The notes beneath the pieces are model-generated. The model had not been told where the DNA came from. It ran no database searches and saw only the letters and a list, made by a program, of their open reading frames with translations. This document shows, piece by piece, positions 24,512-36,835 of a stretch of 64,000 nucleotides of DNA; the stretch's first letter is position 1, and each line of letters opens with the position of its first letter. Both the position numbers and the translations under genes were made by a program. The stretch covers positions 144,001 to 208,000 of the forward strand of contig JAMFTG010000160.1 of assembly GCA_023974075.1 (NCBI GenBank). The letters are read 5' to 3'. Source of the DNA: Chaenocephalus aceratus (lineage: Eukaryota; Chordata; Actinopteri; Perciformes; Channichthyidae).

Positions 24512-25406
24512 CCGATGTGTGTACGTGTGTGTGCGTGTGCGGAGCTTGTCCCAATGGAATCTGTAAAAGACCCTAAATGATAGGGGGATCTAAAATGGCC
24601 AATTTAAAAGTGATTCCAGTTCTATTAGTATGAGCGAAGCATAAAAAACATTTAGAAGTGTAAGTGCAGTTAAAACACAAGTGCAATGATAAAGATAAAA
24701 ATAATTAAAACAATCTCCCCAGTAATATTAATTTAAAAAGTAAAGGGAGTGTTAAAATTAACTAATAATAATAAAATAAAGGAAGGCACACTGGGTTAGT
24801 AAAATCGTGTGAAATGAACTGGATGTTACTGAAAAACAGAAACCACTAAAATCAAGGTCCAGTAAGTCTAAAAGATTCCAACGGGCAGGTGTTTTTTGGC
24901 TCTGTTTATTTAAAAGGGTGGCAGGTAGGTGAAGAGTTCCTCTCTGCGGGTGGTTTTCTAGCCTCCAGGTAATACATTATTTTAAAATAAATATAAATAA
25001 ACAAATAAAAGCGTCCCTCCTCATGTGGCTTTGATCATTATCAGATAAAAACATACACATATACATTAAAAATATAAAACAAGTAAGAAGTAATAAAAAC
25101 ATAAATATGAACACCATTAAGATAGATAAGAAAATGTAGCACACCAATAAAAAAAGTCCAGATGAGGAGGATCTATAAATAATTAATAACTAAATATAAG
25201 TGCTAAAATACGTGGAGAGCGGATTAAAACATTCTGACACACCCGCAGAGAAGGGAATTAAAATCACCCATCTGCAGGGGAGAGACCCCAGGGGGGAGGA
25301 GATCACACAGGTTATTAAAGTTAATAAAACATGTTTAAAGTCGTGGGAGGCGGACCCATCAATTGTATTTTTCATTTAGTCCGCCCGGGTCAATGGTGCC
25401 CAGGCG
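24199..25406 (-). mobile_element. Penelope-like element, 5'-truncated copy
   Basis: This is the reverse complement of about 8345-9778. It starts inside the last part of the GIY-YIG domain (LGTIDPGGLNE region, near 25385-25406) and ends with the gccctgcgctcttcccc segment. It contains its own (GT)n tract (24427-24510). 5' truncation is expected from incomplete reverse transcription. Both ends abut telomere-like repeats. Confidence 0.88.
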
Positions 25407-25427
25407 AGTTAGGTTTAGGGTTAGGTT
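25407..25427 (-). repeat. Telomere-like tract at the 5' truncation point
   Basis: The sequence gagttaggtttagggttagg follows the truncated end directly. In element orientation this is CCTAACCCTAAACC, the same polarity as at the other end. Confidence 0.8.
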
Positions 25428-25743
25428 AAAATAAAAGCCTTTTTTCTGCTTTTGAACTCCAAGCAAAGTGATTTGGGTTCTCTGCACACGCTCCACAAAA
25501 CCCCTGCTTTGGAAAAATACATGTTAACGAGATCCAGGAAACTCAATCTCTGACATTTGGATTTGATCTCTGACCCTGACCGTTGTTTTGTCTTTGACCT
25601 CACACAGCGCATGATGCTGGAGTGAATTAAAAGTGTCATAAGTGCATTAGCTGGTGAGATAAAGCATATTCTTTCACTTACAGAACATCACACACTGCAG
25701 AAGTGTCTCTAGGATGTATTGCCTTTGGGGCCATCTGTTGATA
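25428..25743. other. No gene seen
   Basis: Short minus-strand frame at 25421-25639 has no domain. Nothing further is supported. Confidence 0.5.
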
Positions 25744-26002
25744 TTAGGGCTGTCAGTCGATTAATCGCAAATTAATCGCAAATTTTTGATCTGTTCTAAA
25801 TGTACCTTAGAGGAATATTTTTCAAGTTTTTAATACTCTTATCAACATATGAGTGGACACATATGCTTTATGCTAATGTTTTATTATCATTTGAACAATG
25901 ACAAATATTCTCATGAATATTAAACACAACAACCTCTGAACATTACAAATATTCGCCTCAATTCAACCTGGAACCTCTCTCATTCAATAATACAATACAA
26001 AT

Positions 26003-26003
<1 letters not shown>
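25744..26003 (+). mobile_element. hAT-like element end (fragment)
   Basis: The start TAGGGCTGTCAGTCGATTAA followed by ttaatcgcaaattaatcgc is the pattern of a hAT terminus, like the left end at 4518. No matching right end is found before the (GT)n tract at 26004-26054, so the copy is truncated. Confidence 0.45.

Positions 26004-26054
<51 letters not shown>
26004..26054. repeat. (GT)n microsatellite
   Basis: A pure GT run between the hAT-like fragment and the third foldback element. Confidence 0.95.
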
Positions 26055-26055
<1 letters not shown>

Positions 26056-26071
26056 TGGATTGTTGGAGCTA

Positions 26072-26562
26072 CACTGAACAAAATATAAACGCAACATTTT
26101 TGTTTTTGTTCCCATTTTTCATGAGATGAACTCAAAGATCTAAAACATTTTCTATAAACACAAAATAACCATTTATCTCAAATATTTTTCACAAATCTGA
26201 AAGAATGTGTGATAGTGAGCACTTCTCCTTTGCCGAGATAATCCATCCCACCTCACAGGTGTGGCATATCAAGATGCTGATTAGACAGCATGGTTATTGC
26301 ACAGGTTGGCCTTAGGCTGGCCACAATAAAAGGCCACTCTGAAATGTGCATTTTTGCTTTATTGGGGGGGTCTGGGGGGGTCCGAAAACCAGGCAGTATC
26401 TGGTGTGAGGGGTAGGGGTAGGGTTAGGGGTAGGGGTAGGGGTAGGGTAATGTTGTGAATCGAGTCGCCCATGGTGGTGGTGGGGTTATGGTATGGGCAG
26501 GCGTATGTAATGGACGACGAACACAGGCCACTCGATTCACAACATTACCCTAACCCTAACCC
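26072..26562. mobile_element. Tc1-like foldback element with telomere-like tracts (right arm missing)
   Basis: The left end CACTGAACAAAATATAAACG sits next to TA (26070-26071). The full-length left arm keeps the 110 bp lost from the copy at 22765. A G-rich tract of gggtta/ggggta repeats follows at 26409-26450, then the transposase-derived centre with inverted arms. The C-rich tract at 26545-26562 ends abruptly in gactgctgctccgg, where the right arm should begin. Confidence 0.85.
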
Positions 26563-26890
26563 GACTGCTGCTCCGGGTTCATCCTGATGAAGGTGTTCTC
26601 GTGAAGCTCTTAATTAAAACCCTGCCAGGATCCATCAAACGTTACAATGCGATAACACTCGTCTCTCCTTTCATTTCAGACCCTGCCTTCCTCCTGGATC
26701 TTCCACTCACAGTATACACTCCACTCCCACCTGTCCTGGCTCTGCTCCCTGTATTGGATGGTTCGCAGCTGGACTGCCTTGTTTTAAACACTGCCTGTTC
26801 CTCACCTGATTAAAGTGAACTTTTTGAACATTGGTTGAATCTCTGTCGTGCTTTTGGGTTCAAATCTGTACCTGTGAACGTGACACATAT
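26563..26890 (+). repeat. Possible LTR-like fragment
   Basis: The segment ends with tgattaaagtgaactttttg and then gtacctgtgaacgtgacaca, a pattern resembling the R-U5 end of fish LTR retrotransposons. No partner LTR or internal region is visible. Confidence 0.25.
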
Positions 26891-27327
26891 ACACACACAT
26901 ATATAAACGTTAAAACCTGAGATATAGACGTTTGGTGGCACTTGAATTATCGTATTGCTTCCATGCGTATCCTTTATCAGTTCATGCATCCACAGGCTGA
27001 CTTTCTGCGCACTCATGCATTAAAGCACTTTTTGAATGCACAGATTCTTTCATGGATTTAAAACTTGACCCAAGTCTTTTTCTTACTTACTCAAAACCTT
27101 CTTTCTCACCAGAATGTCATCGAATCTTGGAACAAAAATACCAGATATACTCTGAACTACTTTAAACCCGGTATTTTTAAATAATTGCTGCATATATTAT
27201 CCATAGACATTACAATTAAATCTTTCTAAATGAACGTCTGAGCAGCGAGTGATTCATCAACCGAACACATCAGCGCTCCCCTTACCGCTGACCTAGAAAC
27301 ACTCGAGTGTTTCAGGTGTCTGCAGAC

Positions 27328-27360
<33 letters not shown>

Positions 27361-27588
27361 GTGTGTGGGGGTTGCATGCTTTCTTAAAACTCATGTCTCA
27401 CAATCAGTTGGAGAGTGTTGCTGACTGAAGGAAAAGTAAATGATTCAGGAATTGTTCGTTGGTTTTTGTAACGAAATATGAAAGCGAGGTGAAGGGGCGA
27501 GGACTCGTTTTATTCAGGGCCGATGTTGCATCACATTCCGACTCATTATCTCTCTTATTCTCCTTTATATTCTGCACAGGGTGTGTGT

Positions 27589-27633
<45 letters not shown>

Positions 27634-28736
27634 ACAGAGGAGGCGGAGCACGTCCTCAAGCAGAGTTTCATCGGGGTGAATATTGGAGTGTCTAGACTAA
27701 ACATGTTATTATGCAAATCTGACATTTTAGATTGCTCATTGATATTTCTGTGTTTTCAGAAATACCGCTGAGGACACTGGTGTTGATGTTTTTGTTCATT
27801 TGTCCAAAAGCCAAGACAGATCACCCTCTGTCTGGATATTGAGGACAGAGAGGACAACCCATAATGATGGTGGTGACTTTAACGCCCTCAAAACATCTCT
27901 TTCAGTTTTACTTTTGTTTATCATGCGGAAACAACAGAACAATGTATACACTACAATGTATACAATATGTCCTTTTATCGGTAGGAAAATCATCCCAGTG
28001 AAGATCATTTTGCTTATGTAGAAATCCACCTGACTTTCAAGTGTTCCTAATAAAGTTTCTTACTGTATGTCGGGACATTTGCGACTCTTTCCTCTGCTGA
28101 GTTGGTTATGTAAAGTTTAGTGAACTCCTTCAACATGTGCCTGAAATCAAAGACAGTTTTTTTCCCCGGGTTAAAAGTCATTAATTAAAAGTTGAATCTA
28201 TTGAAGGTGAAAAAAACTTCAATGCGGAATAATCGGAAGAAAAAAACTACACACCGAGCCCAGCTGGAACTTTTTAAAATGCTACCACATGTAATCACCG
28301 TCTCCCTCACTGAATCTAATTTTGTATTTCTTGTTTCACTTCTTTCGGGGAGCCAGCAGAGCGTAAAGGCGGCGTCAGTCATTGAGAATAACATGAATGA
28401 GTGCATCAGCCCAGAAATGGTTTGAACAGAAAGTGTGTATGCATGAGATTCAGAGATAAGTGAGACCTAGATACAGAATGAGACGTCCTTTCATCTCCAT
28501 GGGGGACATGGTGTGTCTGAGATAGGCTTATTATAACTGACGCCCGAAACTGCCTGAACAGAAATGGGCTGAAACCGACATCATATTTTTCACTTTTTTT
28601 GTTTCTCTCCACTTTATTACATGGCTTGGGTTGAATACTCGATTCTGATTGGTCAATTTTGACATTCCAGAGGTCTGTCATTTTCACTAACAGACCGTTG
28701 CTAAGGAGGTCACTCTAATCAAGAGATATCAATTGC
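26891..28736. other. No gene seen; two (GT)n tracts
   Basis: GT runs lie at 27331-27368 and 27580-27632. The short frames here show no domains and overlap on both strands. Confidence 0.5.
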
Positions 28737-29612
28737 AGAAAGAAGACAGACAAGAAGTAAACACTAAAGGGAACAGCAGAAGAAGACAGACAGGAAGTAA
28801 ACACTAAAGGAACAGGAGAAAAGACAGACAGGAGTAAACACTAAAGGGAACAGCAGAAGAAGACAGACAGGAAGTAAACACTGAAGGGAACAGCAGAAGA
28901 AGACAGACAGGAAGTAAACACTAAGGGAACAGCAGAAGAAGACAGACAGGAAGTAAACACTAAAGGGAACAGGAGAAGAAGACAGACAGGAAGAAACACT
29001 GAAGGGAACAGCACAGAAGAAGACAGACAGGAAGTAAACACTAAAGGGAACAGCAGAAGAAGACAGACAGGAAGTAAACACTAAAGGGAACAGCAGAAGA
29101 AGACAGACAGGAAGTAAACATTGAAGGGAACAGCAGAAGAGACGGACAGGAAGTAAACACTGAAGGGAACAGCAGAAGAAGACGGACAGGAAGTAAACAC
29201 TAAAGGGAAAAGGAGAAGAAGACATACAGGAAGTAAACACTGAAGGGAACAGCAGAGAAGACAGACAGGAAGTAAACACTAAAGGGAACAGCAGAAGAGA
29301 CAGACAGGAAGTAAACACTAAAGGGAACAGGAGAAGAAGACAGACAGGAAGAAACACTGAAGGGAACAGCAGAAGAAGACAGACAGGAAGTAAACACTAA
29401 AGGGAACAGCAGAAGAAGACAGACAAGAAGTAAACACTAACAGGAACAGCAGAAGAAGACAGACAGGAAGTAAACACTAAAGGGACAGCAGAAGAAGACA
29501 GAGAGGAAGTAACATTGAAGGGAACAGCAGAAGAAGCGGACAGGAAGTAAACACTGAAGGGAACAGCAGAAGAAGACGGACAGGAAGTAAACACTGAAGG
29601 GAACTGCAGAAA
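28737..29612. repeat. 40-bp minisatellite, about 22 units
   Basis: The unit starts gaagaagacagacaggaagt and ends ctaaagggaacagca. Units vary by taaag/tgaag, cag/cgg and agca/agga. Many units have one- to three-base deletions, which breaks the minus-strand frame repeatedly. Confidence 0.95.
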
Positions 29613-30284
29613 AACAAAGCAGGTGGAACGGGACTATGGTTTTGCGACCGGAAGCTCAACGATTGTTTTTAAATCAATATTCTACTAATTTAATTATTCC
29701 TGCATTTTATTTTGTTATAATTTTATGTACGTAGATGCTGGATGTCTTTGTTGTACGTTGTCTATTCTGAATGTTTTAATTGAATATGCATTTGAAAGAG
29801 ATTTCATTCAGATCACACGAAAGGTTTTTGAAGCCCCTTCGTGGCCGCGGGGCCTGAAACCTGCTGAGGAGGATCATCCCTCTGAAAAAAGCCTTAGCTC
29901 TTCTCTGAGCACAAGACATTCATCAAAGTGCCACGCCGGTCCCCAGAGGCTAATTTCCAAAAGTTTCTCCCTTTTTCTTTCTTTCCTTGGCAATCCTTTT
30001 CCCTCTCTGTCACCATCCAGACTTCATTGTGTTCACATGCATTGTTCAGGTGGATTCACCCCCTCGCTCCTGAGGCCTCAGAGGAGCGAATACATGCAGG
30101 ACACATGAGGTCCTGTCGTCTCTCTAATATAACTCACTTTGGAAATGTCTCGCTGTGAACTTCATCATCTGACTGGGATAAACTGACTAAAGGATGTGTT
30201 TTAGTCTATGTGAGATTCATGAGAAATTGGAACATCCTCTGAAGTTTAATAAACAAACACAAGACCACAAGACATACAAGAGAC
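29613..30284. other. No gene seen
   Basis: A plus-strand frame of 127 codons at 29725-30108 has no recognisable domain and a biased composition. It is not called. Confidence 0.45.
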
Positions 30285-33272
30285 CTCCTGTATATCAATA
30301 TGTAGAGTCTCTACTTTAAAGAGTCCTCTCCTGCTGATGTTCAGGTGTATATCAGTATGTAGAGTCTCTACTTTAAAGAGTCCTCTCCTGCTGATGTTCA
30401 GGTGTATATCAGTATGTAGTGTCTCTACTTTAAAGAGTTCTCTCCTGCTGATGTTCAGGTGTATATCAGTATGTAGAGTCTCTACTTTAAAGAGTCCTCT
30501 CCTGCTGATGTTCAGGTGTATATCAGTATGTAGTGTCTCTACTTTAAAGAGTCCTCTCCTGCTGATTTTCAGGTGTATATCAGTATGTAGTGTCTACTTT
30601 AAAGAGTCCTCTCCTGCTGATTTTCAGGTGTATATCAGTATGTAGTGTCTCTACTTTAAAGAGTCCTCTCCTGCTGATGTTCAGGTGTATATCAGTATGT
30701 CGTGTCTCTACTTTAAAGAGTCCTCTCCTGCTGATTTTCAGGTGTATCAGTATGTAGTGTCTCTACTTTAAAGAGTCCTCTCCTGCTGATGTTCAGGTGT
30801 ATATCAGTATGTAGTGTCTCTACTTTAAAGAGTCCTCTCCTGCTGATGTTCAGGTGTATATCAGTATGTAGTGTCTCTACTTTAAAGAGTCCTCTCCTGC
30901 TGATGTTCAGGTGTATATCAGTATGTAGAGTCTCTACTTTAAAGAGTCCTCTCCTGCTGATGTTCAGGTGTATATCAGTATGTAGTGTCTCTACTTTAAA
31001 GAGTCTCTCCTGCTGATGTTCAGGTGTATATCAGTATGTAGAGTCTCTACTTTAAAGAGTCCTCTCCTGCTGATGTTCAGGTGTATATCAGTATGTAGTG
31101 TCTCTACTTTAAAGAGTCCTCTCCTGCTTTTTCAGGTGTATATCAGTATGTAGTGTCTCTACTTTAAAGAGTCCTCTCCTGCTGATTTTCAGGTGTATAT
31201 CAGTATGTAGTGTCTCTACTTTAAAGAGTCCTCTCCTGCTGATGTTCAGGTGTATATCAGTATGTAGAGTCTCTACTTTAAAGAGTCCTCTCCTGCTGAT
31301 GTTCAGGTGTATATCAGTATGTAGTGTCTCTACTTTAAAGATCTCTCCTGCTGATGTTCAGGTGTATATCAGTATGTAGAGTCTCTACTTTAAAGAGTCC
31401 TCTCCTGCTGATGTTCAGGTGTATATCAGTATGTAGTGTCTCTACTTTAAAGAGTCCTCTCCTGCTGATTTTCAGGTGTATATCAGTATGTAGTGTCTCT
31501 ACTTTAAGAGTCCTCTCCTGCTGATTTTCAGGTGTATATCAGTATGTAGTGTCTCTACTTTAAAGAGTCCTCTCCTGCTGATGTTCAGGTGTATATCAGT
31601 ATGTATGTCTCTACTTTAAAGAGTCCTCTCCTGCTGATGTTCAGGTGTATATCAGTATGTAGTGTCTCTACTTTAAAGAGTCCTCTCCTGCTGATGTTCA
31701 GGTGTATATCAGTATGTAGTGTCTCTACTTTAAAGAGTCCTCTCCTGCTGATGTTCAGGTGTATATCAGTATGTAGGTCTTACTTTAAAGAGTCCTCTTG
31801 CTGATGTTCAGGTGTATATCAGTATGTAGAGTCTCTACTTTAAAGAGTCCTCTCCTGCTGATGTTCAGGTGTATATCAGTATGTAGTGTCTCTACTTTAA
31901 AGAGTTCCTCTCCTGCTGATGTTCAGGTGTATATCAGTATGTAGAGTCTCTACTTTAAAGAGTCCTCTCCTGCTGATGTTCAGGTGTATATCAGTATGTA
32001 GGTCTCTACTTTAAAGAGTCCTCTCCTGCTGATTTTCAGGTGTATATCAGTATGTAGTGTCTCTACTTTAAAGAGTCCTCTCCTGCTGATTTTCAGGTGT
32101 ATATCAGTATGTAGTGTCTCTACTTTAAAGAGTCCTCTCCTGCTGATTGTTCAGGTGTATATCAGTATGTAGAGTCTCTACTTTAAAGAGTCCTCTCCTG
32201 CTGATGTTCAGGTGTATATCAGTATGTAGTGTCTCTACTTTAAAGAGTTCTCTCCTGCTGATGTTCAGGTGTATATCAGTATGTAGAGTCTCTACTTTAA
32301 AGAGTCCTCTCCTGCTGATGTTCAGGTGTATATCAGTATGTAGTGTATCTACTTTAAAGAGTCCTCTCCTGCTGATTTTCAGGTGTATATCAGTATGTAG
32401 TGTCTCTACTTTAAAGAGTCCTTCCTGCTGATTTTCAGGTGTATATCAGTATGTAGTGTCTCTACTTTAAAGAGTCCTCTCCTGCTGATGTTCAGGTGTA
32501 TATCAGTATGTGTGTCTCTACTTTAAAGAGTCTCTCCTGCTGATTTCAGGTGTATATCAGTATGTAGTGTCTCTACTTTAAAGAGTCCTCTCCTGCTGAT
32601 GTTCAGGTGTATATCAGTATGTAGTGTCTCTACTTTAAAGAGTCCTCTCCTGCTGATGTTCAGGTGTATATCAGTATGTAGTGTCTCTACTTTAAAGAGT
32701 CCTCTCCTGCTGATGTTCAGGTGTATATCAGTATGTAGTGTATCTACTTTAAAGAGTCCTCTCCTGCTGATGTTCAGGTGTATATCAGTATTAGTTCTAC
32801 TTTAAAGAGTCCTCTCCTGCTGATGTTCAGGTGTATATCAGTATGTAGTGTCTCTACTTTAAAGAGTCCTCTCCTGCTGATGTTCAGGTGTATATCAGTA
32901 TGTAGTGTCTCTACTTTAAAGAGTCCTCTCCTGCTGATGTCCAGGTGTATATCAGTATGTAGTGTCTCTACTTTAAAGAGTCCTCTCCTGCTGACGTTCA
33001 GGTGTATATCAGTATGTAGTGTCTCAACTTTAAAGAGTCCTCTCCTGTTGATTTCAGGTGTATATCAGTGTAGTGTCTCTACTTAAAGAGTCCTCTCCTG
33101 CTGATGTTCAGGTGTATATCAGTATGTAGTGTCTCAACTTTAAAGAGTCCTCTCCTGCTGATGTTCAGGTGTATATCAGTATGTAGTGTCTCTACTTTAA
33201 AGAGTCCTCTCCTGCTGATGTTCAGGTGTATATCAGTATGTAGTGTCTCTACTTTAAAGAGTCCTCTGTACA
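30285..33272 (+). repeat. 57-bp minisatellite, array 2: about 52 units with many indels
   Basis: Same unit and strand as array 1. Variants include gattttcagg for gatgttcagg and tagagtc for tagtgtc. Unlike the other arrays, many units have small deletions (for example at about 31015, 31125, 31340, 31600, 31780, 32510, 32795 and 33060). A run of units with the same variant order starts at about 30337 and again at about 32147, implying a higher-order unit of about 1.8 kb. Confidence 0.95.
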
Positions 33273-33836
33273 ACTGAATATGTGTGTTCAGCCTCCATGC
33301 TGTCAGTCCATTAGAGAAAGCATTAACTCTGTGTTTCTTGTTGCTGATACTTCTCATTTGCTCTCCGTTCTGCTCTGCTGCTGCTGATATGACCGACTGT
33401 TTGCTAATGCATGTTTATTCACACGAAAAAAACAAAACATCTTTTGTGTTTATTTACAAAACCTCCGCTTGCCCTTCTCGTATTTATCTCCCTTTCCTCT
33501 TTGATTCATCCCATACCTGCTACTCATCTAGTCTATTGATATTTTCCACTTGCTTCATATTGTATAATCCTAACAAGCTGCAGCGCCTCTTACAGTTTGT
33601 CAATCCCCCGAGCTTCTGGATTTACAGGCAGAGTGTGTTAGTGCATCCTTATCTCTTCGTGAAAATCATTTATACGTTTGGTGTGTGCCCTTGAAGTAAA
33701 TGCCGTGCTTCAGATCCATTAAGATCATCTCCAATACAGCAGAGAGTTAAAGCTCCACACATTTATTTTGGTGAGTGGCTTCCCCAGTAGGCCTACGAGT
33801 TATTTCGGAATGTTCAACTTTTTATTGTTGGTTAGA
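33273..33836. other. No gene seen
   Basis: A plus-strand frame of 136 codons (33284-33694) has no domain and no supporting context. Confidence 0.45.
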
Positions 33837-34305
33837 AAGAAATTCAAAACACAACGGAGACCAGGGGACACTAAAGAGTGACGCACACAGCTGGGACACC
33901 AGGGGACACTAAAGAGTGACGCACGCACACAGCTGGGGGGTGAGTGACGCGGCGGGGGTGGTGACGGCTGGAGACCAGGGGACACTAAAGAGTGACGCAC
34001 ACAGCTGGGAGACCAGGGGACACTAAAGAGTGACGCACACAGCTGGGAGACCTGGGGACATTAAAGAGTGACGCACACAGCTGGGACACCAGGGGACACT
34101 AAAGAGTGATGCACGCACACAGCTGGGAGACCAGGGGACACTAAAAAGTGAAGCACACAGCTGGGAGACCAGGGGACACTAAAGAGTGACGCACACAGCT
34201 GGGAGACCAGGGGACACTAAAGAGTGACGCACACAGCTGGGAGACCAGGGGACACTAAAGAGTGACGCACACAGCTGGGAGACCACAGGGGACACTAAAG
34301 AGTGA
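33837..34305 (-). repeat. 38-bp minisatellite, reverse orientation, about 12 units
   Basis: The unit (gaccaggggacactaaagag then tgacgcacacagctggga) is the reverse complement of the unit at 11328-12345. A short unrelated insert with gcggcgggggtggtgacggc interrupts it at about 33935-33970. Confidence 0.93.
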
Positions 34306-35140
34306 CGGCCAACGTAAAAAAAGACCTTCAAAAGCAGATCACAGCTGTTTTAATTCGCCCTTGAGAGAGACTTTAACCCCGAGGTGACACACAGAATCAC
34401 AGCTACACTTTCATTCTGGAGAACAGAATAAAGTGCACTTTGGGTCTCCGTGTGAGACGCATTCTGTCTGCAGCTGCTGCTGGAGTTACAGCTGAAAGCT
34501 TCTGGGAAACACAATGCAGCAGGAAGGCCTTCACACAGTCTGTCACCGGCCGCAGACACATGGATAGAATCCGAAGGGAAAAAAGTAATTTAAGGCTTTC
34601 ACTTTCAAGTTGTTCTGACATATTTTCATTCCTGAGCCGGCGACATTTAATTTAAATTGCCAAGATCATATTCTGCATGTTGCACTGGCTGATCCAGGGT
34701 CACAGTTCCCTTTCCCGGGGGACTTCCTGAACACAGGGGCAGGCATTGTTCTCGTTGGAAGCACCTTGGATCAAATCGGACACAGAAAAGCCATCTTCTG
34801 TTCATTGACATTCACTGGACAACACAGTGACCTTCAGAGAGCAGGAGAGGAGAGGAGAGGCAGGATTTGTTCGTAATGAAATCCAGACTCCAGGCAACAC
34901 TTAACACAAGATCGAATCTACTCATCTTCGCAGGGTCTTGGAAGTATAATTATAATACAATAAGAAACATCTGAATATGATAACAACAGTAGAAACAAGC
35001 TGCCTTTTCTCAAGGACAAAACACAACCCATTGTACCGGTTTCAAAGCTTATATCTATTGAAAGTAGGCTGGCGTTTAATATATGTATCTTTTGACAATT
35101 AGCTCATGTTAACATTCTACATTTTAAGTCCAAATGTACA
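34306..35140. other. No gene seen
   Basis: Overlapping frames on both strands at 34350-34655 have no domain. Nothing else is supported. Confidence 0.5.
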
Positions 35141-35343
35141 GTGTCTGAAAGGTGCCAACGCGCTACAACGGCCCAACACTCCTCCGTCGGGAGAAACGCT
35201 CTGCAGCTTCAGAAACGATGCAAATATAAAAGTGAAATGTATTTAGAAAACATTCACCAACTTGAGGAAACATGCGCAGCGTTTACTTAAAACACGCCAA
35301 ATGTTTTGGACCGTTTTAGCGTGTTTCCACCGGTCGGACACCG
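35141..35343 (-). mobile_element. MITE with GGTGTCCGAC-type inverted ends
   Basis: About 203 bp. The right end reads inward GGTGTCCGACCGGTGGAAAC. The left end is degenerate (gtgtctgaaaggtgccaacg). It is a reverse copy of 12360-12546. A further degenerate copy seems to lie at about 50905-51290. Confidence 0.6.
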
Positions 35344-35356
35344 TACTATGAAAGAC

Positions 35357-35500
35357 TTCATAAGATAAGATAGGAAGTACTTTATTGATCCCAATTTGGG
35401 ACATGTTGGCGTCGCAGCAGCATAAAGAGACAAGGCATTGTACAATAGAGAAATTAAAAGACTAGAAAATAAACAATTCAAAATGTAAACATCTCAAATA
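35357..35500 (-). repeat. Retroposon tail, reverse orientation
   Basis: The sequence aagataagatagg then actttattgatcccaatttg is the inverse of the tail at 20180-20225, with the TTATC repeat at its outer end. Confidence 0.5.
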
Positions 35501-36119
35501 GAAATAAAATAGCATTGAAAAAGTAGAAAATATACACGTTGAAGTACAGTTCATTCATGCAAGCATACTTTGGAGTAGTTTCGTCTTGAACCTTGAACAG
35601 AAATCCAAGAACTGAATAAAGACTACAATCAAATCTACCCTTTGATATAACACATGTTCCTCTCAAGGGAAGCATCTAAAGTAAAGAACAATGTGTCTGG
35701 ATGTGCTCAGAATATTATAACTTCAACTAAAAACTATCAATAAACTACCAAGTTATTCGCTCTGAGACTTCTTAACCCTGCTGAGCTTCTCTCATGTTCA
35801 GTGTCAGTGTCGTCTCACTTTAATGACTCGCTGAACTCGTTACATCTATCAGCTCCTCGTCACACGACTGAAGGACAAACGTCTCTCAGATGACATTTCT
35901 AAATCTGTCCCTTTACCTCCATACTATAGCAGATTAAAACCTCAGCATCTCTGTGAATATTATATCAGAACATCTAGTCAGCACTCCTTCCATCTTGTTT
36001 ATTGCAGCGCAGATGAAAGGAGGAAAGAGAGCCGGTTTATTCTCAGTCTTTGTTCATGTGTCTGAAAGCTGGAACACAATCACACCAAGTATTTCATGCA
36101 GACATTACTCTCCAGGGAT
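35501..36119. other. No gene seen
   Basis: Unclassified sequence upstream (on the plus strand) of the frame described next. Confidence 0.45.
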
Positions 36120-36344
36120 TCAGTGGAGGAGGTCAAAGTCAGTGGGTTTCTCTCCGGGGGAAAGAGTTGCAGAGCCGCACGACTCTTCCTCACGTTGTCT
36201 AACTCGTGGCGACTCGTCTTCCTCGGGCCCGGGGGTGTTTTCAGAGGGAAGGTGGCTCCTGTCACAGTTCTTCTCACACTTTTTGGGAACTGAAGGCAGC
36301 AGGGGAGAATCTCTGTCTGCCAAAAGCTGCATGATGACATCCAC
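36120..36344 (-). other. Possible coding exon, unrecognised
   Basis: The minus-strand frame encodes about 70 residues after a possible splice acceptor (a pyrimidine stretch, then ATCATGCAG at about 36329-36337). The product is rich in Glu, Asp, Ser and Pro (landmarks LPSENTPGPEEDESPRVRQ and SPGEKPTDFDLLH, then stop). This looks more like a natural disordered protein tail than the random frames around it. There is no family I recognise. Overlapping frames exist on both strands, so it may be chance. Confidence 0.18.
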
Positions 36345-36448
36345 ACGGCAAGAAAGGACTTCGTTATGAAACTTTCCACTGAAGTTATTCCTCAGTGTTC
36401 TCTGTCTACGTGTACATATTCAGTGAATGAAAGAAATGCTGACACATG

Positions 36449-36835
36449 GTTTCATTAATAATAATAATGAATGATATTTATATAGCGCCTTTCAAGGAAC
36501 CCAAGGCGCTGTACATGGTAGACAAACAAAACAAACAGACAATCAAAGGGCAAACAAAAAATAAAGGAAGCCGGGGGACCAAGAAAGGGCTCGGGCCCGA
36601 AGGCCGGGGTGAACAGGTGTGTTTTTAGCGAGGATGTGAAGATGTCCAGGGAGGAAGTGCATTCCAGAGGGTGGGGGCCGCAGCACTGAACGCCCTGTCG
36701 CCAACAGCTCGTAGGCGAGAGCGGGGGATGGAGAGCAGGCCCGTGTCTGAGGACCGCAGAATCCGAGGTGTAGGGATGGAGGAGGTCCGATAAGTACTGG
36801 GGGGCGAGGGTACGGAGGGACTTGTACGTAATTGG
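36449..36835. repeat. Dispersed fish repeat (unclassified)
   Basis: Begins ataatgaatgatatttatat then agcgcctttcaagg and continues with gaggaagtgcattccagagg and ggcgagagcgggggatggag. The order of motifs is that of a common fish interspersed repeat lying in reverse orientation. Confidence 0.45.

Noticed and set aside
28764..29357. 197-codon Ser/Cys/Leu-rich minus-strand frame as a secreted protein
   Set aside because: It is the 40-bp minisatellite read through. The frame is broken repeatedly by unit indels and has no independent support.
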